In this document: piece after piece, positions 33,182 to 43,599 of the stretch
Position numbering within the stretch: the stretch's first letter is position 1
Layout of the letters: each line of letters opens with the position of its first letter
Origin: Scleromitrula shiraiana
Lineage: Eukaryota > Ascomycota > Leotiomycetes > Helotiales > Sclerotiniaceae
Assembly: GCA_028455995.1 (NCBI GenBank)
Contig: JABELC010000005.1
Location: 186,001-250,000, forward strand
Reading direction: 5' to 3'
Length of the DNA: 64,000 bases
Translations under genes and position numbers: made by a program
The notes under the pieces: model-generated
Databases searched by the model: none
The model's input: only the letters and a program-made list of their open reading frames with translations
What the model was told of the DNA's origin: nothing

Positions 33182-33328
33182 ATGGAGCCATGCACCTGCT
33201 GCACACACGCCGCATCTGAGCCATGCAAAGACTGCCCTTGCTGCTGCCAGGTATGTCTTCCCCCATGTTCCTTCCTGCCTGTACTCTATCGATGTGCAAA
33301 ATCCATACTAATATACATATAGCAGTAA
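33182..33328 (+). CDS. Metallothionein-like Cys-rich mini-peptide (23-24 aa, split gene)
   Basis: Exon 1 is 33182-33250: 23 codons with eight Cys arranged CxCC ... CxxCxCCC and ending in CCQ. A good intron follows (donor GTATGT, branch CATACTAAT, acceptor ATATAG at 33322), leaving only CAG TAA in exon 2. If the next AG (33325) is used instead, the stop comes at once, so the product is 24 or 23 residues either way. If the intron is retained, the frame runs on for 23 more codons with three further Cys to a stop at 33322. The composition (35% Cys, no aromatic residue) and strong leader argue for a real metal-binding peptide. I know no exact homologue. Chance is the main alternative. Confidence 0.68.
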
Positions 33329-34960
33329 TTTTCTCGTCGATTCCTCCTTCTCTCTATGTACATACATGAATCAAGCAATGTACTATACATCGCCTCCTCA
33401 CCCACGGTATCATCATAAGCCATCTCGACTAAGACAACAATGGTGATGCCAACGAATTCAACCCTATCGACGACGTAGTATATATGGATTAAGATAGGAC
33501 ACGCACTTGCATGGAACGGAGTTTTTTCCTACTCTCCGCAGACAGACGTTCGTTTTTTGGGATGAGATGGTGGATGTTATGTTTGTTTCGATGAAGATCG
33601 ATTAAGATGTGGATATGGATAAGAAGGAGAATGGATTGGAATGCAATGCAATTGATGTGGATATGAATATTCTTCTCATAACTTGATTTGAATAATGAAA
33701 TTTCCTCGATATTATAACTTTCACTTGAATGAGGTGACATTGATTTTGACTTGAATCTCCTGCCTAGAAATGAGAAAGTGTGAATGAAATTGATGTTTGC
33801 TTCCTTGCTGCTTATGATCATTGATATAATGATGGTATGGGTAATGATGTGATATGTGTATACGATGATGCAATTGATGCAATTAATGCAATTGATGCAA
33901 TAAAATAGCACAAAACCATCTGGAGGTCAGTGAACTGCCATTATCTCAAGAAAAATTGACTCGTAAGAGGAGATCTATACAGATTAAGTCCCTGGAGAGT
34001 ACATGTATAACGGAAGGCAAAAAAAAAACAAAAAAAACGAAAAAAAAAAAAAAAATTACATACCAATATACTCACCTCCAGCTCCTTACATTTACATACC
34101 ACCCAACAAGTGAAAACCCTCTTCCATCCCTCTTACCACAGAAGGGAAACGGAGAAGAAAAGTCAAAGTCAAAAAAAAAAAAAACAGAAAACTAAAAAGA
34201 AAAGAAAAAAAAGAAAGGTATCTCAGTCCCATTCTTCAAGTTCCCAACCTCCTATATTTATACCTCGTTCCCCTCCACCATAATCATCACATTCCCCGTA
34301 TCCACGATGGCACAATGAATGAACCTTGATAGATAGTTCCATTCTAACATCAAATCAAAACAAATCAAAACAAATCAAAGCAAATCAAAACAAATCAAAC
34401 CAATGCAAATCGAATCCAATGTAACTTAAAGTAATAAGATAAGAACCTTGATGGGTAGCTAAGCTACTAACATATGCAGAACAATTGCGGATAGCTTAGT
34501 TGGATTTCGTGATTTGCATGATGGATCAGATCAGATCAGATGTGGTTTCTCTAATAAATGAATCATCATCTTTTCAATATGCTTGGTAAGTAATGATTTT
34601 TTATCTTTTTTTCTATCCATTTTCTTTTTCTTTTTCTTTTCTGTCTTTTATTTACTAATAGATTGGCTTGCTTAGTAGGAGGTATAATATAATATAATAT
34701 AATATAATATAGTCTACATCTATATCAATACAGTCTATATCTATATCTATATCTATATCAATACAGTCTTAGCTCCCACACATAGTCTCCATTTCCCCAT
34801 TTCCCCATCGATCCCCCAGTCTCAGTGGTATATATCCATTCCTCGATCCCTAATCCATGTTCATATTCTCATCAACCAAATCCCATCCGTCCGTCCTTCC
34901 CTCCCAACCCAAACTATCCCACCTCCATAACATCACATCACATCACATCCATCACATCCA
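33329..34960. other. Gene-poor region rich in microsatellites
   Basis: 1.6 kb. Contains a 9-bp array GATGCAATT (33867-33902, four copies), poly(A)-rich tracts (~34019-34055 and 34170-34215), the decamer CAAATCAAAA (34351-34400, five copies), a TATAA array (34683-34711) and a CTATAT array (34734-34759). No protein gene recognised. The right end is the 3' region of SAM50. Confidence 0.5.
34351..34400. repeat. Tandem decamer (CAAATCAAAA) x5
   Basis: Five near-perfect copies in tandem, followed by degenerate CAATGCAAAT-like sequence. Confidence 0.9.
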
Positions 34961-36650
34961 TCACATAAAATTAATCCCCACCCCAAACTGTAAACCCTTC
35001 CTGGCCTCCTCCCCCTTCCTAATCACAACCGGCAGTCCAAAATTCAACTCAAACCTCGCCACTGAATGCACATACACAACTCCCAACCCAACCGCCATAG
35101 TCGGAATCTCCCTACCCAATTCCCCCACCGTGTTATAAAAATTCCTACTCACATTCTTCTCCTTATTTTTGAGTGCTAAGAGTCTCCCTGCATTCGCAAA
35201 AACCTGCAAACGCAATGGAGTTGAGATGTCGACGCGAGGAAAGGGAAGAAGGAGGTTAATAGATGAAGCAGCATAGATATCACCACCTAGTGCATCCTGT
35301 CGATCTCTAGGTCCCAATCCACCGATTTTAAACCCACGCACGTCGGTCGGTCCACCGAGTTGAAATCGATCGTTTATTCGGGATGGTTTGGCCGTTCCAG
35401 AAAATCCTATCCCTAATGGAAATAACATGCCCGCTCTAAAACCAGCCGTGATACTAGCACCAGGGATACCTGGAACTTTGGCTGCTCCTTGACTTTCCAA
35501 TTCTGATTTCCAGAATCCCACATCTCCTCTTAGTGGACCCCATCCTGCGATTTCAGAGACGCTTTTCAATAGATATCCTTCGTTTGCCAGAAGAGGGTGG
35601 TTTCGTTCATCCTTGAGCCATGTATGCGTAATACTACTTTTAACTGAATCTCCGGCATCATTTCGTACAGATGGTGAGGCATTCCCCGCCAATCCAGTAA
35701 CTTGTCTCCATATCCCATTATATCCAATTTGATGTGTAGTTCCTCCACCCGTTGTCCAACTATACTTCAAAGCACCACCCTTAAGAACCTCTTCATGACT
35801 TGCCCAGGTCTTACTGGTCGCACTCGACAATGCTTCTACTGAAATCCTCTTGTCTGGATCGCTCAAAATGGGCGTTTCGAATATCCCTTGATATGCAGAT
35901 CGTGTTCTTGTACCTATAGATGCATTTACAGTGAGGGTTTCGGCTCCCCCAAGTATATTGCGCCATTGTGCGTTTGCATATCCTGAACCTTCGGCATTCC
36001 CTAAATCTGTACCACTTTTGAGCGTAAATTGACCGCGTTCGCGAGCTTGGATGAAGACATCTATGTCGGAGGGGGAAGAGGATGAGTCGGTAGGATCGGG
36101 TTTATCGATAAACATGGCAATATCATCATGGAAAATCCCTATGTAACTATCATAAGTATTCGTATGTATAAGCAACTGCGGGGTAGAATATCGTACCATG
36201 TCTGCGGAGTTTGTTGATTGCTGTATTAAATTCCTGCAATACTTCTGCTAACGTATATGGTGCATCTCTATTTGCACTCAGCAGAGGGTTGATTATTCCA
36301 TCGAGGAATGATCTTCTTGTAACTCTTGGGCCAAGCAGTCGAATCGAGGAGATAGTAACGGGTTTCGTGGAGTTATTGCCAATCTACTTTATGAGCTTTT
36401 GAAACCCATAAGATTATAGGCATACTTCATAAAACATACCAGCTCTCCATTTCTATGTGCTGCTTCCAAAGCAAAACCTAGGTGCTTCTCTTCTATAGCC
36501 TTTTCAATCTCCTCTTGAGCTTTTGGATCTGTTTTTAGGAGACTCTCAACGAGCTGTGAAGAAAGGAATTAGCATCTAAAGTACAGAAACTATAGATAAT
36601 AGTGTAGCAACATAACGTACAGTCTCCTTTGGTTCATTTGGGTTATCCAT
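34961..36650 (-). CDS. SAM50: Sam50/Tob55, sorting and assembly machinery beta-barrel protein
   Basis: Four exons on the minus strand: 36650-36621, 36553-36440, 36383-36197 and 36138-34961, all with GT...AG introns and matching phases, giving 502 residues. N-terminal part up to ~residue 130 is a single POTRA-type domain (LLGPRVTRRSFLDG, KLRRHGIFHDDIAMFID). The rest is a 16-strand bacterial-surface-antigen barrel, with the diagnostic SRINDRFQLGGPTDVRGF (DVRGF ~376-380) and a C-terminal beta-signal-like end (FGVGINFM). Known role: inserts beta-barrel proteins (porin, Tom40) into the mitochondrial outer membrane. The first exon is the least certain part: the frame is open upstream of 36650 to a stop near 36715, and an additional 5' exon is possible. 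Divergent from UBC6. Confidence 0.92.
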
Positions 36651-37315
36651 TTGCTCTAATCCAAAATAGTGAACTAATCGTTCATTATGCGGAGTTGTTG
36701 TATCACTTCATACAAATAAATATTGATGACTAAGCAATTTGATGTTGATCACCACATTCAATGCATGATGTCCGAATTGCGGCTGGTAAGCCCATAAGCC
36801 TCAAAATACAATGAATGTACAGTACTATAAAATCGCAACAAGTAGAAATCTAAAGGAAAGGATAAATCAAACATCGAACGCGATTCATGGTCTATGGTCT
36901 CGTATATTGTACTTAAACAATTACTGTATTAGACTCTGAAATCCTGTAATATAGAAAGTGAGATTCAATTTATAGCGCTATTTCCTCCAAGTCCTTGTGG
37001 GGTTTCAGGTACACTAGAACACTACAGCGGGTTTTACGGAGTATACTTAATTCACTAGATGTCATATATGAACATTTCTTGAACCTTCCCTTCTTTCCTA
37101 CCACCACACAATACATTTCCATTCACATTTATTACTTCCTACGATCTGGATAAATTTTCTTTCTACTATTTTAGTGATTCATTCGCTTCGATACGATCGT
37201 AATAAGAGTTTCCCTTCCACGACCTTCAGAAAACTACAAACAGACCGCTGGAGTAATCCGCATTCGCGATAGAAGGCCAGATAATCCTCAGAACCTCCAA
37301 TAGCATATCTTCACA
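36651..37315. promoter_or_regulatory. Divergent promoter region (SAM50 / UBC6)
   Basis: 665 bp between divergent starts; may also hold an unassigned 5' exon of SAM50. AT-rich, with a pyrimidine-rich block (37080-37150) preceding UBC6. Confidence 0.5.
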
Positions 37316-38211
37316 ATGGCGAGTCGAGCTGCCAACAAGCGGGTATGTCAATCAATTCCATGCAATGCCATCATGCCTTCCCTACTTTATCAATCAAGAA
37401 GCAAATCACTAATCAATATCTATGTACCATCAACCAGTTAACCAAAGAATACAAAACCATATCCGAAAACCCCCCTCCCTACATCGAAGCCCACCCCTCC
37501 GAATCCAACATTCTCGAATGGCATTACATCCTAACCGGACCCCCAGATACCCCCTACCACAATGGTCAATACTGGGGAACACTGCTCTTCCCCCCCAACT
37601 ACCCCTTCGCGCCCCCCTCCATCAAAATGCACACCCCCTCGGGCCGCTTCCAACCCTCCACCCGTCTCTGTCTCTCCATCTCCGATTTCCACCCCAAGAG
37701 TTTCAATCCCGCATGGGAAGTAAGCACGATTTTAATCGGGCTGCTGAGTTTCATGACGAGCGAGGAAATGACAACGGGGAGTGTGGGCGGCACGGAGCAG
37801 GAGCGGAGATGGGCAGCGCGGAGATCGAGATGGTGGAATAGTACTGGAGGGGGCAGCTACGGGAAGGATGGGCTGCAGAAGGGGAATTTTAAGGTGGGGG
37901 ATGGGGGCGCGAAGTTTAGGAGTGAGTGGGAGGAGGTGGATAAGGAGAATTGGGTTTGGATGAGGGAGAGGGAGGTGGATGTTCAGACGGGGGTGGAGAG
38001 GAAGGGGGAGGGCGAGGGGAGGGAGAGGGATTGTAGTGGGATTGGGATGAGGAGGCCTGGGGGAAGTCAGGCGGTTGTGGGGGCTGTGGTTGAGGGGGGG
38101 AGAGGAGGGAGAGGTTGGTTGAGTAGAAATCGGTATTGGGTTATTGGGGGGTTAATCTTTACGTATGTTTTGATTGCGAGATTGTTGGGGGAGGGTGTTA
38201 GCGAACTTTAG
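37316..38211 (+). CDS. UBC6: ER tail-anchored ubiquitin-conjugating enzyme E2 (Ubc6)
   Basis: Exons 37316-37342 (27 nt, MASRAANKR) and 37438-38211, with a 95-nt intron, give 266 residues. The UBC fold spans ~residues 9-150. The active-site Cys is residue 87 in STRLCLSISDFHPKSFNPAW, the same position as in yeast Ubc6, and YWGTLLFPPNYPFAPPSIKM is the typical strand before it. A Gly/Glu/Arg-rich linker (~165-240) leads to a C-terminal membrane anchor (YWVIGGLIFTYVLIARLL). Known role: E2 of the Doa10-type ER-associated degradation pathway. The coding strand becomes extremely G-rich in the linker (37780-38130), giving a local GC peak. Confidence 0.95.
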
Positions 38212-38901
38212 AGTGGTGATTAATGGATGGATAGATGGATGGACATATGCATAGATCAGTGGGGCTTATGGCGTGTATTGGGGATGGGAGGAGTATGCTG
38301 TACTTTGTACGATAGACAGAGAGCGAGATTTCCCTCCTCCTTTCCTTTCTTGGTCTGTTAAACAACTTTTCTTTAATGCAGAGGGAGTAAAGGCGTATAT
38401 GGAAATGGGACGGAAAGGAAGGGTTGGTTGACTCATTACACCGGGATTAACATTCTAATCCCAATGGCATAAATCTTACAATTAGATAATCCCTAAAATC
38501 TTACACTGCCTGCCTGACTGACCGTAATAACGTTAAATACCCAACCAACCAACCGATCAACCAAGGCATGATGAATATGTTTAAGATTTATTATATGTTT
38601 GTATAAATATTACTATTACTATCTTCTTCCGCTGTATTTCGTTTCATTTTCTTTCCGTTTCTTCTATTTCATCCCATTCTATCTCTTCTCCTATCCAAAA
38701 ATGCTTATATATATATATATATATCATACTCCTCTCATCCATAATTGAAAAAAGAAATTGTATAAACTCCACCATCCATCCATTGGGATGAATATGCGAC
38801 GCCATGTTCTCGTGATAAATAAATGGGGTATCAAAAATGAAAAAGAAGTAATCCAAAAATAAGAAGATAAAAGGGCGAAGAAAAAGAAAAAGAAAAAGAG
38901 A
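38212..38901. other. Convergent 3' intergenic region
   Basis: 690 bp between the ends of UBC6 and the Ser/Thr-rich orphan. Contains an (AT)n microsatellite at 38706-38724. No gene seen. Confidence 0.45.
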
Positions 38902-40029
38902 TCATCTCCAAGAGCTCCATCTCCTCCTATGACCCTTCCCCTTCTTATCTCCCTTTTCCTTCTCCTTTTCCTTCTCCCTCCCACCCCCGATCTCCACCCC
39001 CTTCTCCCCCATCTCCATCCCCATCTCCTTATCATCTTCCTCCTCATCATCCATAACCAACCGATACCTCCTCACACTCCCCACATCATCATCATCATCG
39101 TCATAATCATAATCCACCCCCTTATCGCCCTCCCCCTCCCTCCCCGATGGCCCTCGCTTACAAAATCTCCTCCCGCGACTCTCAACCGGTAGGAAACAAT
39201 CCGGAATGCATTTTATCACGAAGCCTCTGATGCCCTTGCTCGCCGCGTCGATCGCCGCGTATTCTAGTCGCCGCGTTTGGTCCGACGTCCAGTAGTGGAT
39301 TGTTGCCGGTGGCGGATGCGTATGCACGTTTAGGGGCTCGGCGGTCGATATACAGGTTGTCGATGTGGAACAGGGATATTCGTCTGCGAGAGAGGGGAAA
39401 TGAAAATATTGGTATTGATATGTTGAGTGCGTGGCGGTGGTAGGAGGAGTAAGATGATGAGTTTGAGTGCGATGGTGACGGGATGTTGTGTTTGAGAAAT
39501 TGGGACGGCGTGGATGCGCGGAATGAGAGGTTGAGGCGCGGGAGGTGGTGGTGGATGAGGCGGAGGATTTGTGGGAGGGTCGTTTGGGGGTTGTGCGGGT
39601 GGAGGAGGAGGAGGATGAGGTGCCTGTTTGTGCTGAGGGTCGTTTGGGGTTATGGATGGATGTTGAGGTTGATTTTCGGGATGTGCTTAAGGAGGGTCGA
39701 TGATGAGTTGAGGCGGAGGTTGTTGGACGGGAGGATTTGCGCATGTGGTAGGGGAGGGGAGAATGAGGAGTGTTTTCTGCGAAACCGGAATCTTGACGGT
39801 CCATTTTGAAGGTATGTGGCTCTGGTTCTTGTGGTTGAAAGGAATTGATTTGAGTATGAGAGAGGCACGGTGAGTTTGATCGAGGGGTTTGATTTTCTAG
39901 TTCAATTGATGAATGTAGGTTGGCTTGCGCTGAATAGTATGTTGCGGCATCAGAATTTATACTTGATCGACTTCTATTATGCCAGCTGGTGACCAAGGGA
40001 GACAGTTTTCTGGAATCTTTCGAAGACAT
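38902..40029 (-). CDS. Ser/Thr/His-rich orphan protein (375 aa)
   Basis: Single exon of 375 residues, without signal peptide or membrane segment. Residues 1-235 are low-complexity Ser/Thr/His/Pro/Arg sequence. A short conserved core follows (~245-285): HYWTSDQTRRLEYAAIDAAS and GIRGFVIKCIPDCFLP, with a pattern (WTSD..RR.EY..ID.A..G..G) that I recall from unnamed ascomycete proteins. The C-terminus has an acidic stretch (DYDYDDDDDD) and a Lys/Glu-rich basic end (EKEKEKEKGDKKGKGHRRR). Function unknown; the core suggests a small interaction motif in a disordered protein. The strong strand bias (C on the minus coding strand) supports coding. Confidence 0.75.
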   Translation of the reverse strand: MSSKDSRKLSPLVTSWHNRSRSSINSDAATYYSAQANLHSSIELENQTPRSNSPCLSHTQINSFQPQEPEPHTFKMDRQDSGFAENTPHSPLPYHMRKSSRPTTSASTHHRPSLSTSRKSTSTSIHNPKRPSAQTGTSSSSSSTRTTPKRPSHKSSASSTTTSRASTSHSAHPRRPNFSNTTSRHHRTQTHHLTPPTTATHSTYQYQYFHFPSLADEYPCSTSTTCISTAEPLNVHTHPPPATIHYWTSDQTRRLEYAAIDAASKGIRGFVIKCIPDCFLPVESRGRRFCKRGPSGREGEGDKGVDYDYDDDDDDVGSVRRYRLVMDDEEEDDKEMGMEMGEKGVEIGGGREKEKEKEKGDKKGKGHRRRWSSWR

Positions 40030-43000
40030 GGTTAAATTAAGCCGAGATTGAGTTTATATATATCGATATAATACGGTAATTGCGATGCGATCCCAGTTGT
40101 AGAATAGAGATATATACGTCCTTGTTCTTGTGACCTAACCTGGCCTGAGGTTGTCTTGAAGGGTGTAGGGGCGTTGTAGTTCTCGAACTATAATTCGTAT
40201 GTATAATTCTCCAATGTTTCTTCCTCCTATGGTCCGATATCCTCAACGGTGTTCATCTGAGCTGAACCCCTAAGTCTTTCTTCCGTACTTGTTCACTACA
40301 AGTGGATTTCCGGTGGGATTTGGGAATAATTATCTCAATTTTGTGCAGTGGGTACCAGGAGACCAGCGCATCAATGTGCATATATGGAAAAACAATGGGC
40401 AATATACCCCATAGAATGACCAACTAACACCCAGGTAATGATGGAAAATCAATCTCAATCTGCCGTCTGATATCCTTCAAACTAACTGCTAGTTCCAAGG
40501 CAGATACTTTTCCCGTTCTCGAAGACTAAAAAGAAGGTTTGTTGGGCCGGGTAAGAGATCCGACCCATTAGATATCGCAAACGGGTAAGGTGGATTTTTG
40601 AAGAGTGATCCAGAACAAATACCGATAAAATGAATCTGAGTCTATTCCGTAAGAAATCGGATGTTTCCTTGGTAATAAATCAATAGATCATAAAAATTCC
40701 CCCCTCGGTAGAGCTCCTCATCAGTTGACCTTGGAAACCCCACTCCGCGCTCTCTCTATCTTAGCGTTGTGGAATGGAATGTGAGAACGTCCACGGTACT
40801 ATTACCCCTTGGCAAGGGTTAAGCTTCTTGATGATTGGATAAATGAGAGGAAAATCTAGCCTAGAAGTCTAGTAGAAGGAAACCAGTGTACCAAGTGAAT
40901 TCGTAGTACATTCAACGAAACACTGGATTGAAGTTTAAACAAAATTTTCGTATTTTTCCGGAGGATAATGTCCTCAAGAGTCGATGCTAACAAGAGAAAG
41001 GGAGGTTAGTTTTGTATGTACTGTAGCTTTTTACAAATCTTTCAGTTGTACAGAAGTTAAGTTAAGTATAAAAAACCCCTGTTTATGCAGTTGAATATCT
41101 TTTGAAGTTTGGACCAACAATAATGTTTCTTGCTCAAAATCCCTATCTGGCTTTCCCCTGCTATATAAATGAAGAGTGGATATAAAACTAAGGGCAAAAA
41201 AAAATCGAAAAAATTTACTGACAGCGTGCAATCGTTCGCAGTAGACCGCTATGGTAAAGCTAGACACAGCTAAAATCTGCACACTACAGCACGCACGTTT
41301 GGGCTTGTAGGTGCAGTAATTTTTGATCCCAAATGATCCGATGTCACAGATAAACCAATCAAGCGTCTTTTGACTCTTAAGGTATGTCTTAGCGTCAATG
41401 AGGATTATTGAGAAGTAATGATGAAAGAACTTGAAGCGGTCGGTTGAGGTGAGATGAGATGAGATGAGATGAGATGAGATAAGATGAGATGAAATCAATA
41501 ATGAATATGGTAGTGAATTCAATTCCACTGTTACTTGTATTGAAATATTCCGATGTATATATCATATATGAATACTGAGCACAACAACGATACTGTAACC
41601 TATGATCCTTATTTTTGTTCCATAGAAATGGGTCATTTGTGTACCCATAGGTTTTTGTTATGCAGATATATCTAGATTTGCATGTGAATGAATAATCTTG
41701 ATAACCCTGACTCACCAAATTGACCAATACCATAGTATCAGTAGATGCCAGCTGAAACTTCAGATTCTCATTTTTATAACGGGATTCTCCACCGAGGCAT
41801 CCACAACTGTCACACTGTTCGCGCACGCGTTTGTTCACTCCCTTTATCACCAATAATCATTCATATGAAAGTCGGAATTTTGGCGCTGAAACTGGGACTC
41901 TCGCTACCCTTTTCTTTCGGAGATCAAGATCGGGACCAGATCAAGGTAAAAAAAAAAAAAACCTTGCCTGAGACTTAAATCTGAGTTTCATGGCTTAATC
42001 ATCGCTGTCAATATCATAATATCAAAAGTAAATTCAACACCGAGATGGCAGTGGAGTTCAACCTTTTATACGGGTCGGAAATTTCAATCGGAAGATGATT
42101 TGTTCCAGGGATCAAAGAAGAATTGAATATTGCAGGAGAAGCACAAGCAAGACCACCAGGACCCATTTCTTTGCGTATGCGAGTGAGAAGATGTGGTTCC
42201 TGCTTTCTTCCATGTTCCTAACATTAATAATTGTACACGTATAAAACCTAAAGATATCTGGCGGAGCGGTGTGTGCAACATATTATTGAAATCATCAGAG
42301 ATTGAAAGTTATGAAGTGATGACTAAGAATTTGGAAATATATGCTGGCCCGTACCTATCAGAGGTGCATTTATGGTAATTGAATGCCAGCCATGTGGCTT
42401 AATGATGAAATGATCCACTGTCGACGACGACGAGAAAGTTACAGATATCGTTTTGAAAACTTTGTATGGTAATTCTTGAGTTTCAATTTTCTTTTCAATA
42501 AGTAAAGGTTCTAATAGTCGACGATCATATAGAGTTAGCATGAAACAATTACGAAGAACCTTACTGACAGGAGTCTCTTCTATCATGCAACATGTCTCTT
42601 AATTTACACATCTGCATCGAAAATTTATAAATTTGTGGGCTCAAGAGAAACAATACCTACTGCTTCAATATTCTCATTAGGAAGTTTTCCAAATGAGCGA
42701 TTATGCTATACCACCCCCAACTGACAAGGTCAATATGAGTGATACATTTCCTCTCCTTTACACAACAGAGGTTTGAGGTTCCTTGAGTTGAGGGACTTAA
42801 ATTCTCAAATCCACGATACGAAGATCTAAAAATGATCAATCTTTGGTTTCGAAAGCCTTTCGTCATATATCTCGTTCTCAGTCATTTGGTTACATATGAC
42901 TGTTATTTGTCAGAGTCGTCAGTGGAGGGTGATGTATCGTATAATCTCCTAGATGTTTTGAGAGAGATAATGAGCTCCAAGGAAACTTGTGCTAGCCGTT

Positions 43001-43599
43001 GTCGTGACACGATATTCTGACTGCAGTTACATTGAAGAGCAAGACTTTTGGATTCTGTCAGCAGAAGATATTTAAAGCAAAGAGAGGTGGGGTTGTGCAT
43101 ACTATGACTCCTTTAGGAAGGTGAATATAAACACCCAAATTGTCTTGATATTGACGATTCAATCATTCTCCATCTTCTTATTCATATTGGTGTACCGCCC
43201 ATTATACTACAGTACATTTTTCTGGGTTGTGAACTTTGTAGCTATCTATGTTTCTACCCCCTGTGTTCAATACTTCTTTGCTTAATATAGGTCTGTATGG
43301 ACCTCGGTCATGCGCTACTGGGATACGAGATACCCCGAAAGCTCGTGCTGTCAAGGTCGGGCAAGCTGGGGTAACCCCACTTCCCCACACGAAGTTATTG
43401 TACTTTCTACTTCCCCATAGGATGTATAAATTACAATCCGAGCTGATCAATGGTGATGCAGTCAAGTATCATGCATATGTGCATATAAGGGTGTGATTCC
43501 TTGGTAGCCAAATACTATTTGTATGCGAGAATGCGCCCAGTCCATGTGCTCTGGGGCTCTTACTATCTTTCCTTTTCGTTGTTTTAAGTTACTTAAGAT
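40030..43599. other. Long gene-poor region
   Basis: 3.6 kb without recognised genes. Contains a GAGAT pentamer array (41451-41491). Open frames of 60-165 codons occur (41031-41528, 41395-41853, 42323-42586) but look like chance or repeat-driven frames. The right end should have been the promoter of the decayed transporter gene. Confidence 0.45.
41451..41491. repeat. Microsatellite (GAGAT)n
   Basis: About eight copies of GAGAT with one A-for-G variant, read directly. Confidence 0.95.

Noticed and set aside
19961..34400. Short direct repeats as a CRISPR-like array
   Set aside because: Units are contiguous tandem copies without unique spacers, and the organism is eukaryotic.
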